The notes under the pieces are model-generated. The model was not told the DNA's origin, did not search any database, and saw nothing but the letters and a program-made list of their open reading frames with translations. A DNA stretch of 11,613 nt from an uncultured Oribacterium sp. Lineage in GTDB: Bacteria > Bacillota > Clostridia > Lachnospirales > Lachnospiraceae. How positions within the stretch are numbered: position 1 is the first letter of the stretch; every line of letters begins with the position of its first letter. The stretch lies in the NCBI GenBank assembly GCA_902485915.1, contig CABTMH010000072.1:1-11613 (forward strand). The letters are read 5' to 3'. Shown piece by piece: positions 1-5,816 of this stretch. Position numbers and translations under genes: made by a program.

Positions 1-87
1 GGTGAGAAATCCGTCCGGGCAGAGGTTCTGGCGGTACAGGAAACTGTACATAAGGAAGAGGCAGGAGACCTTTTTAAGTATCTATGA
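1..87 (+). CDS. rqcP: RqcP (YabO-type S4-domain RNA-binding protein), C-terminal fragment
   Basis: This is the last 28 codons of a gene that begins before the window, ending in TGA at 85-87. The tail reads GEKSVRAEVLAVQETVHKEE and then AGDLFKYL. It resembles, from memory, the end of Bacillus YabO/RqcP, where a Gly-x-Lys strand is followed by a KKEEAANMY helix. RqcP is a small (about 80-90 residue) S4-domain protein that binds the stalled 50S subunit and tRNA and helps RqcH add alanine tails in ribosome quality control. Its stop overlaps the divIC start (ATGA at 84-87), which indicates translational coupling. The position directly before divIC-tilS-hpt supports the call. The S4 domain itself lies outside the window, so the identification rests on the tail and on synteny. 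Confidence 0.75.
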   Translation, partial: GEKSVRAEVLAVQETVHKEEAGDLFKYL

Positions 88-395
88 AACGAAGACAGCG
101 TCCGCGTAAAAATCTATCCAGCAACCGTCTGGCGATCATCGGCATCACGATCGTGGTGCTGTTCCTTGCGATCGCCATCAACATCCGGGGCAAGACGCTT
201 CGGCAGCAGGAGCGGGACTACCAGGCCCAGGAAGAGAGCCTGGATGCGGCCATCGCCGATGAAGAGCAGCACGGTAAGGAGCTGGAAGAGAAAAAGGTCT
301 ACGTAAAAACGAAGGAATTCACGATGGAGAAGGCCCGCGAGATCTTCGGACTGAAGCTGCCGGACGAAATCATCATCAAACCGGATGAAAAGTAA
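84..395 (+). CDS. divIC: Septum formation initiator DivIC (FtsB-like)
   Basis: This encodes a 103-residue bitopic membrane protein of the divisome. In Gram-positives DivIC works with FtsL and DivIB at the septum to control the septal peptidoglycan synthase. A basic cytoplasmic N-terminus (residues 1-14, KRRQRPRK) is followed by one transmembrane helix (about 15-34). A charged heptad-like coiled coil follows (about 37-72), and then the short extracellular domain with AREIFGLKLPDE at 84-95, corresponding to the family's A-R-E-x-x-G-h-h-x-P motif. Length is typical. The start overlaps the upstream stop by four bases. The nearest AGGAG (62-66) is too far upstream to be ideal, so coupling probably matters. 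A hairpin with a T-run follows the stop, so expression of downstream tilS may be partly separated. Confidence 0.85.
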   Translation: MKRRQRPRKNLSSNRLAIIGITIVVLFLAIAINIRGKTLRQQERDYQAQEESLDAAIADEEQHGKELEEKKVYVKTKEFTMEKAREIFGLKLPDEIIIKPDEK

Positions 396-414
396 GAGAG
401 AACTTAGTAAAATG

Positions 415-451
415 AGGTGGAGAGACGCAGGTTTCTCCACCTTCGCTTTTT
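415..451 (+). terminator. Hairpin plus T-run between divIC and tilS (terminator or attenuator)
   Basis: There is a perfect 9-bp stem, AGGTGGAGA (415-423) with TCTCCACCT (434-442), and a 10-nt loop. Four bases later comes TTTTT (447-451). It lies 20 bases after the divIC stop and 20 bases before the chosen tilS start. The T-run is not directly against the stem, so it could be a weak terminator or a read-through attenuator rather than a full stop. Confidence 0.55.
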
Positions 452-470
452 GATGAGAGAGGAGCTTCAC

Positions 471-1553
471 ATGGATGCGCTTATGCTGGAAATCAAACGA
501 TATATCGGGGCGAATCAGCTGATCCGTCCGGGCGATGGCGTCGTGGTCGGCCTTTCGGGTGGCCCCGATTCGGTCTTCCTGCTGTATGCGCTGCACACGC
601 TGCAGGCCCGGATGGGCTTTGCGCTTAGGGCGGTGCATGTCCATCACGGCATCCGCGGCGCGGAGGCGGACCGCGACGAGACGTTTTCGGAGACGCTCTG
701 CGCGAAGCTCGACATCCCGTTTCAGGCCGTGCATGTCGCGGCTCCGGCGTACGCGGCGCAGCATGGGCTCAGCCTGGAGGAGGCCGCGCGCATCCTCCGT
801 TACGAGGCCCTCGAGGCCGCGCGGCAGCAGCTCGGGCAGACACTGGCCGCTGGAACGGCAGCCACTTCTGCGCCTGCCGCCTGGGTCGCGGTGGCGCATC
901 ATCTCGATGATCAGGCGGAGACCGTCCTCCATCATCTCGTGCGCGGCGCGGGGCTTCGCGGCCTCGCAGGCATGGGAAATCGGCGAAATCACGTGATTCG
1001 GCCATTGCTTTCCATAAAAAGAGAAGATATACTGAAATGGCTTAAAGAGCATGATATATCGTACGTGACGGATTCGACGAACGCGGATCCGCACTACACC
1101 CGGAATCGCATTCGCAGCACGGTACTGCCGGAGCTTCGAGAGATCAACCCGGAGGCGAGCGCCCACATCGCGCACAGCGCAGCGCTCCTTCGCGAGGCGG
1201 ATGCGTATTTTCATGCGCTCGCGTTTCAGTATGTGGACGCACACGCGACCCTGATAGAAGCCCCGGCCGAGCCGACGGTCCTCAGGTCGATCGCGCTTCC
1301 TGTTGTGAAGCTGAAGGCGTACCCGGAGCTCGTGCGGCAGTACGTCTACATCGAGCTGCTCCGCCGGATCGGAACGCCCGAGAAGGACTGGAGCGCCGTG
1401 CATTATCGGGACATCGACCGGCTGATTTTCGGGCCGGGCGGCGCGCATCTCGATCTTCCATACCGGATGAGCGCAGAGTATCGTAAAAAAACCTTGATTC
1501 TACAGGAGAATCGAGAGGTTATCAGTGTAAAAAGGAGAAAAAAACATGGCTGA
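471..1553 (+). CDS. tilS: tRNA(Ile)-lysidine synthetase TilS, short form without C-terminal domain
   Basis: TilS uses ATP and lysine to convert C34 of the CAU-anticodon tRNA-Ile to lysidine, so that it reads AUA. It is an essential cytoplasmic N-type PP-loop ATPase. With the start at 471 the protein has 360 residues. The PP-loop SGGPDS is at 29-34, VHVHHGIRG at 56-63, VAHHLDDQAET at 141-151, and the family signature IRPLLSIKRED with DSTNAD and RNRIR at about 176-215. ATG 471 is chosen over the in-frame GTG 417 because GAGAGAGGAG (455-464) precedes it at good spacing and GTG 417 lies inside a terminator-like stem. An Ala/Thr-rich insert sits at about 121-137. The protein stops where the TilS C-terminal domain would be expected to begin, and its last codons overlap the hpt start by 8 bases. 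Family identity is secure; loss of the C-terminal domain is inferred from length. Confidence 0.93.
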   Translation: MDALMLEIKRYIGANQLIRPGDGVVVGLSGGPDSVFLLYALHTLQARMGFALRAVHVHHGIRGAEADRDETFSETLCAKLDIPFQAVHVAAPAYAAQHGLSLEEAARILRYEALEAARQQLGQTLAAGTAATSAPAAWVAVAHHLDDQAETVLHHLVRGAGLRGLAGMGNRRNHVIRPLLSIKREDILKWLKEHDISYVTDSTNADPHYTRNRIRSTVLPELREINPEASAHIAHSAALLREADAYFHALAFQYVDAHATLIEAPAEPTVLRSIALPVVKLKAYPELVRQYVYIELLRRIGTPEKDWSAVHYRDIDRLIFGPGGAHLDLPYRMSAEYRKKTLILQENREVISVKRRKKHG

Positions 1554-2076
1554 GCATGTCAGAGTCCTGATCCCGGAGGATCAGATCGAAGCACGTATCA
1601 CAGAAATTGCGGATCAGATTTCAGAGGCGTATAAGGGCGAGTCCCTCCACCTCATCTGCATCCTGAAGGGTGGCGCGATGTTCATGTGCGAGCTCGCGAA
1701 GCGCATCCATGACGTGGATGTATCCTTCGACTTCATGTCCGTCTCCAGCTATGGCGGCGGCACGACCTCCAGCGGCATCGTGAAGATCGTGAAGGATCTC
1801 GATGAGCCGCTCGAGGGCAAGCATGTCATGATCGTCGAGGACATCATCGACACCGGACACACGCTGAACCATCTGAGCAGGATGCTCCTCGACCGGAAGC
1901 CGCTGTCCATCGAGATCTGCACGCTGCTGAACAAGCCGTCCCGTCGCGAGAAGGAAGTGCCAGTGAAGTACTCCTGCTTCGAGATCCCGGACGAGTTCGT
2001 GGTCGGCTATGGTCTCGACTATGACCAGCGCTACCGTAACCTTCCGTTCATCGGTGTGGTAGAGTTCGATCAGTAA
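1546..2076 (+). CDS. hpt: Hypoxanthine (guanine) phosphoribosyltransferase
   Basis: This is a purine salvage enzyme that joins hypoxanthine or guanine to PRPP to make IMP or GMP in the cytoplasm. At 176 residues it has normal length for the bacterial type I PRTase family. Visible elements are LKGG at 40-43, the flexible-loop segment SSYGGGTTSSG at 67-77, and the PRPP-binding motif VEDIIDTGHT at 97-106, where D102 is the expected catalytic base. The purine-binding C-terminal part FVVGYGLDYDQRYRNLPFIG is at 151-170. AAAGGAGA (1531-1538) gives an excellent ribosome binding site. The start overlaps the end of tilS, as expected for a conserved tilS-hpt operon. A 9-bp hairpin (1493-1501 with 1507-1515, one G-U pair) lies just before the ribosome binding site; its role is unknown. 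ftsH, which usually follows hpt, is not here. Confidence 0.95.
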   Translation: MAEHVRVLIPEDQIEARITEIADQISEAYKGESLHLICILKGGAMFMCELAKRIHDVDVSFDFMSVSSYGGGTTSSGIVKIVKDLDEPLEGKHVMIVEDIIDTGHTLNHLSRMLLDRKPLSIEICTLLNKPSRREKEVPVKYSCFEIPDEFVVGYGLDYDQRYRNLPFIGVVEFDQ

Positions 2077-2100
2077 GTATATCAGGAAGTAAGAAAGTAA

Positions 2101-4188
2101 ATGAACCAGAGTACGATTAACCAGGAGGCACTGTACACCTCGGGGACGGCCAGCTACCGCATCCCGGAGGAGCCGAATCCTGGAGATACCGTTACGCTCC
2201 GATTTCGGACAGCACGGCAGGACGTGGATGCCGTCTATATCTTTTTCCACGAAGCCAACAGCAGCACGAAGATGCAGCTCGTCGAGCGTGACGCACGCTT
2301 CGACTATTATGAACATAAGGTCATGGTCGGCCAGGCCACTCAGAGCTACAGCTTTTTCATCCAGAAGGGTCAGGAGCGCCTGCACTTCAACCGCCTCGGC
2401 GTCTGCGATGACATGAACCGCGAGCTCTCATACCGCTTGATGCCGGGCTTCCATATCCCGGACTGGGCGAAGGGTGCCATCATGTACCAGATCTTCATCG
2501 ATCGCTTCTGTGATGGCGACCCGACGAACGACGTCGTCGACAACGAGTACATCTACCTCGGCAGAGCAGCGCGTGGTGTGCAGGACTGGAACACCCCTGT
2601 CGAGGCCTTCGACGTACACAGATTTTATGGCGGTGACCTCGCCGGCGTGCGCTCGAAGCTCGACTATATCCAGCGCCTCGGCGTCAGCGTCATCTACTTC
2701 AACCCGCTTTTCGTGTCCCCGTCGAACCATAAGTACGACGCGCAGGACTACGACCACATCGATCCGCATATCGGAAAGATCGTGAAGGACGGCGGCACCC
2801 TCGTCGAGGACTGGGAGGACGATAACGTCCGCGCGACCCGCTACTCGATCCGCACGACCGGCCGTGAAAACCTCGAGGCCAGCGACCAGCTCTTCATCGA
2901 GTTCGTCGAAGCCTGCCATGCCCGTGGTATGCGCGTCATCATCGACGGCGTGTTCAACCACTGCGGCTCCTTCCACAAGTGGATGAACCGTTCCGGCTTC
3001 TATAACTATAAGGATCAGGCCAATGCTTATGCCGCGGGTGCGTACCAGCGCAAGGACAGCCCGTACCACGATTACTTTGCGTTCAGTGATAACCGTGACG
3101 AGGCTTGGCCGAACAACAACAGCTACGAGAAGTGGTGGGGCAACGATACCCTCCCGAAGCTGAACTATGAGGGCTCCCGTGATCTCGCGGAAGCGATCCT
3201 CGAGATCGGACGCAAGTGGGTGAGCGCACCGTATAACGTCGATGGCTGGCGTCTCGATGTCGCCGCCGATCTCGGACACTCCGCAACCTACAACCACATG
3301 TTCTGGAAGAAGTTCCGCATGGTGGTGAAGGAAGCGAACCCGAACGCCATCATCCTCGCCGAGCACTATGGCGACCCATTCAGCTGGCTGCAGGGCGATG
3401 AGTGGGACACCATCATGAACTACGATGCCTTCATGGAGCCGGTGACCTGGTTCCTGACCGGCATGGAGAAGCACTCCGACGCGAAAAACGAGGCGATGCG
3501 CGGTGACGGTGAGATATTCTTCAACGCGATCCTCTACCATATGTCCCGCATGCCAGAGAACTCGATTCTCTGCTCGATGAACCAGCTCTCGAATCATGAC
3601 CACAGCCGCTTCATGACGCGCACGAATCAGACCGTCGGCCGCATCGGTACGAGCGGCTCAGCTGCTGCAGATGCCGGCGTTTCGCCGGCACTCTACCGTC
3701 TGGGGGCGATGATGCAGATGACCTGGCCGGGCGCACCGACTCTCTACTACGGTGATGAAGCCGGCATGACCGGCTGGACCGAGCCGGACTGCCGCCGCCC
3801 GTACCCGTGGGGACAGGAGGACCTCGAGCTCATCGAGTTCCATAATTACCTCGGCGCTATGCATAATCGTAACCCGGTGTTGAAGAGGGGCTCCCTTATG
3901 AAGCTGATGGCCGGCCATAACTATGTGGTCTATGCACGACAGTACGAGGATGAGGTCGCCATCGTGGCGGTGAACTGTGGCGAAGAGGCGATCACCCTGA
4001 ACATCCCGGCCTGGGTGACCGGAATCGAGGATGACGTCGAGATCCGCCGTCTCCTTCGCACCGACGACATGGGCTATAACGTCGGCATCACGAAGCGCCA
4101 CAGCGAGGACGGCATCCTCCGATCCGAGATGAGGGCACACACCGGAAAAATCTACTACGCGAAGCAGAAGCAGAAGCTGGAAGGCTGA
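2101..4188 (+). CDS. Cytoplasmic GH13 alpha-glucan hydrolase (neopullulanase/cyclomaltodextrinase-like)
   Basis: This encodes a 695-residue enzyme of the alpha-amylase family, predicted to cut alpha-1,4 (possibly also alpha-1,6) bonds in maltodextrins, cyclodextrins or pullulan. Residues 1-115 form a beta-rich N-terminal module like the starch-binding N-domain of neopullulanases. The (beta/alpha)8 barrel begins at WAKGAIMYQIFIDRF (122-136). Conserved regions are DGVFNH at 282-287, DGWRLDVA at 381-388 (nucleophile D386), LAEHYG at 419-424 (acid/base E421) and SNHDHSR at 497-503 (stabiliser D500). YFNPLFVSPSNHKYD (199-213) is typical of the neopullulanase side of the family. A C-terminal beta domain follows from about 600. 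No signal peptide is visible, so imported oligosaccharides are the likely substrate. It starts 24 bases after hpt with a modest AGGAAG (2084-2089). All catalytic residues are present. Exact specificity and GH13 subfamily cannot be decided by eye. Confidence 0.9.
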   Translation: MNQSTINQEALYTSGTASYRIPEEPNPGDTVTLRFRTARQDVDAVYIFFHEANSSTKMQLVERDARFDYYEHKVMVGQATQSYSFFIQKGQERLHFNRLGVCDDMNRELSYRLMPGFHIPDWAKGAIMYQIFIDRFCDGDPTNDVVDNEYIYLGRAARGVQDWNTPVEAFDVHRFYGGDLAGVRSKLDYIQRLGVSVIYFNPLFVSPSNHKYDAQDYDHIDPHIGKIVKDGGTLVEDWEDDNVRATRYSIRTTGRENLEASDQLFIEFVEACHARGMRVIIDGVFNHCGSFHKWMNRSGFYNYKDQANAYAAGAYQRKDSPYHDYFAFSDNRDEAWPNNNSYEKWWGNDTLPKLNYEGSRDLAEAILEIGRKWVSAPYNVDGWRLDVAADLGHSATYNHMFWKKFRMVVKEANPNAIILAEHYGDPFSWLQGDEWDTIMNYDAFMEPVTWFLTGMEKHSDAKNEAMRGDGEIFFNAILYHMSRMPENSILCSMNQLSNHDHSRFMTRTNQTVGRIGTSGSAAADAGVSPALYRLGAMMQMTWPGAPTLYYGDEAGMTGWTEPDCRRPYPWGQEDLELIEFHNYLGAMHNRNPVLKRGSLMKLMAGHNYVVYARQYEDEVAIVAVNCGEEAITLNIPAWVTGIEDDVEIRRLLRTDDMGYNVGITKRHSEDGILRSEMRAHTGKIYYAKQKQKLEG

Positions 4189-4202
4189 CAGCGGGGCTCG
4201 TG

Positions 4203-4234
4203 TCGGGAAGCCGTCCTCACTACCGGCTTCCCGA
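4203..4234 (+). terminator. Stable hairpin after the GH13 gene, no T-run
   Basis: A perfect 11-bp stem, TCGGGAAGCCG (4203-4213) with CGGCTTCCCGA (4224-4234), has a 10-nt loop and starts 15 bases after the stop codon. No T-run follows, so it may be a 3'-end-protecting structure or a factor-assisted terminator rather than a classical intrinsic one. Confidence 0.5.
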
Positions 4235-4289
4235 TACTGCCTCTGTCTGAATCCAGTTGACGAGTGAATAGTAACGGCTCTCTTGCTCC

Positions 4290-4343
4290 CCAAAAAACTT
4301 TTTTTGGAAAAGTGTTGACAAAGCTTTCGGAGTAGAGTATTAT
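4290..4343 (+). promoter_or_regulatory. Strong promoter with UP-element-like A/T tracts for the tRNA cluster
   Basis: TTGACA (4315-4320) and TATTAT (4338-4343) are separated by exactly 17 bases, a near-consensus vegetative promoter. Immediately upstream, 4291-4312 holds an A6 run, a T7 run and an AAAA run, placed where an UP element would contact the alpha subunits. The same segment can pair with itself (4290-4297 with 4300-4307). Transcription would start near 4350, about 43 bases before the first tRNA. The bases after the -10 turn GC-rich (CTCGCG), which would fit growth-rate or stringent control of stable RNA, though that is inference. Confidence 0.8.
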
Positions 4344-4392
4344 AACACTCGCGTCACCGATGAGGCGACAGACAAGACAAACGAAGTCACTT

Positions 4393-4463
4393 GCGGGTGT
4401 AGTTCAATGGTAGAATGTCAGCCTTCCAAGCTGAACATGTGAGTTCGATTCTCATCACCCGCT
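4393..4463 (+). tRNA. tRNA-Gly (anticodon TCC)
   Basis: A 71-nt cloverleaf. The acceptor stem is GCGGGTG (4393-4399) with CACCCGC (4456-4462) and discriminator T4463. The anticodon stem TCAGC/GCTGA encloses the loop CTTCCAA with anticodon TCC at 4425-4427, which reads GGA and probably other GGN codons. The T-arm has the normal GTTCGATTC. CCA is not encoded and must be added by CCA-adding enzyme. It is the first gene of the cluster and lies 4 bases from tRNA-Phe. Confidence 0.95.
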
Positions 4464-4467
4464 CGAT

Positions 4468-4540
<73 letters not shown>

Positions 4541-4593
4541 CTCAAGATGATTAAGACGGCGATAACATTCACACCGACACTGATGATCTTTTG

Positions 4594-4599
4594 TATAAT
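4594..4599 (+). promoter_or_regulatory. Isolated TATAAT before the third tRNA, possible internal promoter
   Basis: A perfect TATAAT lies in the 104-base gap between tRNA-Phe and tRNA-Gly(GCC), about 45 bases before the latter. No good -35 lies at 16-18 bases; TTCACA (4568-4573) is 20 bases away. It may be a secondary promoter for the last tRNA or simply AT-rich spacer. No other feature is visible in the gap. Confidence 0.35.
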
Positions 4600-4644
4600 G
4601 CACCCACCTTCACAGAAATGAAAGCTGGTTGGGACATTAAAAAT

Positions 4645-4716
4645 GCGCGAGTAGTAGAGTGGTACTACGTCGCCTTGCCAAGGCGAAGATCGCGGGTTCG
4701 ATCCCCGTCTCGCGCT
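4645..4716 (+). tRNA. tRNA-Gly (anticodon GCC)
   Basis: A 72-nt cloverleaf. The acceptor stem is GCGCGAG (4645-4651) with CTCGCGC (4709-4715) and discriminator T4716. The anticodon stem TCGCC/GGCGA encloses TTGCCAA with anticodon GCC at 4677-4679, which reads GGC and GGU. The T-arm is GGGTTCGATCCCC. CCA is not encoded. It closes the cluster, with the terminator starting 7 bases later. Together with tRNA-Gly(TCC) it gives two glycine isoacceptors in one unit. Confidence 0.95.
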
Positions 4717-4722
4717 CGACTG

Positions 4723-4753
4723 AAAGACCTCCTGAGAAATCAGGAGGTCTTTT
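4723..4753 (+). terminator. Intrinsic terminator of the tRNA cluster
   Basis: A perfect 13-bp stem, AAAGACCTCCTGA (4723-4735) with TCAGGAGGTCTTT (4740-4752), is capped by a GAAA tetraloop and runs into TTTT (4750-4753). This is a textbook intrinsic terminator immediately after the last tRNA. Confidence 0.92.
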
Positions 4754-4763
4754 CTCTATGTTC

Positions 4764-4783
4764 CTCAGCCTTGACTCGCTGAG
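4764..4783. other. Small inverted repeat between the two terminators
   Basis: CTCAGC (4764-4769) pairs with GCTGAG (4778-4783) around an 8-nt loop. It lies between the + strand tRNA terminator and the - strand ftsL terminator. No T-run follows on either strand, and no gene or RNA family is recognised here. Confidence 0.3.
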
Positions 4784-4820
4784 AGGTGAGTGACCGTATG
4801 CCGGAACGCGATTTCTGACG

Positions 4821-4851
4821 AAAAAGACTGCAGCCTCCGAAGAAGCTGCAG
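4821..4851 (-). terminator. Intrinsic terminator of the ftsL gene (UUCG tetraloop)
   Basis: Read on the minus strand, CTGCAGCTTC pairs with GAGGCTGCAG (one G-U pair) around a TTCG loop closed by C-G, the extra-stable cUUCGg type. TCTTTTT follows at about 4827-4821. It lies about 110 bases past the ftsL stop. Two further inverted repeats sit between them: CTCCGGC/GCCGGAG at 4874-4892 and GGCCGA/TCGGCC at 4913-4928. They may stabilise the transcript end. Confidence 0.85.
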
Positions 4852-4959
4852 CCCTATATAAAAACTCTCCCCTCTCCGGCACATCGCCGGAGCAATCGTA
4901 AACGGTCGCAGAGGCCGAGGCTTCGGCCCTTCACGCAGTCATGCGAAGATAAGTGGTGA

Positions 4960-5559
4960 TCAGTCCAGCATGAAGAACTGCGCCAGACTGCTTTTCAGCG
5001 ATACGATCATGCTGTCATCGGCGGCACTCTGTCCACTCGGAATCGGATCATACTGCCGGATATACTCTGATGTACCGCTTTTTTCGAAGATGATCGTGTT
5101 TGTCTGATCCGGAAGAACCATGCCGTACTTCTCGACCGCATCCCTGTAAATCTGATCCGGGTTCACCGCGTCGTTGATCTTCGCCTGAAGATCTGCGTTC
5201 TGCACCCGCAGCTGCTCAAGCTGTGTGCGCTTCTGCTCGATCGTCGAGAGACGCGTGGAAACCATCGTATCGAGGTGTACACACTGGTAGCAGGTCAGAA
5301 AGATGAAAATGATCGAACAGGTCAGTAACAGACGACAGGCACCATCGAGCACACGCTCCGGAATCAGCCGAAAGAGTGGGGCGATGATGCTTTTATCTTC
5401 CTGGTACTCCAGCCGAAGCTGTCCGTCGTACCGGTCCCGATAGAGATGAATCTGATTCCGTCTTCCGTGCTCCTCTACGACCAGAGTCTCACGAACCAGC
5501 GGACGTCTCTCCGAAACATCGGCACGAACTGTATTCCCATCCACATACGTTCGTCCCAT
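4960..5559 (-). CDS. ftsL: FtsL/DivIC-like cell-division protein, stand-alone locus
   Basis: This encodes a 199-residue single-pass membrane protein with the plan of FtsL, the divisome subunit that pairs with DivIC through an extracellular coiled coil. A long charged cytoplasmic region (1-70, with MGRTYVDGNTVR at the start) is followed by one transmembrane helix (about 72-94). A coiled coil (about 98-131) comes next, then the family motif AVEKYGMVLPDQTNTIIF (141-158). EYIRQYDPIP at 165-174 matches the tail I recall from Lachnospiraceae FtsL, followed by a Ser/Asp-rich end. FtsL genes normally sit beside rsmH and a penicillin-binding protein gene; here it is alone on the minus strand with its own terminator. 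An AAGGA lies 12 bases before the ATG, slightly far. It could instead be a second DivIC-type paralogue. Confidence 0.7.
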   Translation of the reverse strand: MGRTYVDGNTVRADVSERRPLVRETLVVEEHGRRNQIHLYRDRYDGQLRLEYQEDKSIIAPLFRLIPERVLDGACRLLLTCSIIFIFLTCYQCVHLDTMVSTRLSTIEQKRTQLEQLRVQNADLQAKINDAVNPDQIYRDAVEKYGMVLPDQTNTIIFEKSGTSEYIRQYDPIPSGQSAADDSMIVSLKSSLAQFFMLD

Positions 5560-5653
5560 ACTACACTGCTTTCCTTACATGATTCTGACATCCGCGAAAT
5601 TACGTTCAGACGCAGATATCAGTTTTTACACATTTTTTCGATTCTTCACGCAC

Positions 5654-5682
5654 CTGTTAATTACGAAAAAGTAATTATTCAG
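5654..5682. promoter_or_regulatory. AT-rich dyad in the ftsL-rsmJ divergent gap
   Basis: TAATTAC (5658-5664) and GTAATTA (5671-5677) form a perfect 7-bp inverted repeat around GAAAAA, flanked by CTG (5654-5656) and CAG (5680-5682), which continue the symmetry after a small interruption. It lies in the 257-base gap between divergent ftsL and rsmJ, next to a minus-strand TATAAT (5693-5688). It could be an operator. Apart from this and the promoters I see no gene in the gap. Confidence 0.35.
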
Positions 5683-5734
5683 CAATCATTATACATCAGA
5701 TCGTAAGAATTCATACGGTTTCTTGATATTTCCA

Positions 5735-5764
5735 TGGATAATTTTTTTAAATGGATGGTATAAT
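5735..5764 (+). promoter_or_regulatory. Extended -10 promoter of rsmJ
   Basis: TGGTATAAT (5756-5764) is a perfect extended -10. A weak -35, TGGATA (5735-5740), lies 18 bases upstream. Transcription would begin near 5771, which is downstream of the in-frame ATG at 5751 and so rules that codon out as the start in favour of 5817. Confidence 0.65.
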
Positions 5765-5816
5765 TCTTTCAAGAGACTTCCCGAAAACCAGGCTTGACAG
5801 GAGGATGGAGCATACG

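Noticed and set aside
417..470. GTG 417 as the tilS start
   Set aside because: It lies in the stem of a terminator-like hairpin with no ribosome binding site, whereas ATG 471 has one.
114..1448. A 444-codon minus-strand open frame across divIC and tilS
   Set aside because: It spans two real genes on the other strand and the hairpin between them, and is Arg-rich with no family resemblance.
2428..3603. A 391-codon minus-strand open frame inside the GH13 gene
   Set aside because: Composition is a shadow of the plus-strand codons, with no recognisable domain or ribosome binding site. The plus strand has all the GH13 motifs.
4541..4644. A fourth, degenerate tRNA between tRNA-Phe and tRNA-Gly(GCC)
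   Set aside because: I looked for acceptor pairing and a GTTCGA T-arm in this spacer and found neither.
4591..4882. Short open frames on both strands across tRNA-Gly(GCC) and its terminator
   Set aside because: They translate a tRNA gene and a terminator; no ribosome binding site or protein similarity is seen.
5751..5816. ATG 5751 as the rsmJ start
   Set aside because: A consensus extended -10 (5756-5764) lies just inside it, so transcription would begin after that codon. GGAG before 5817 fits better.
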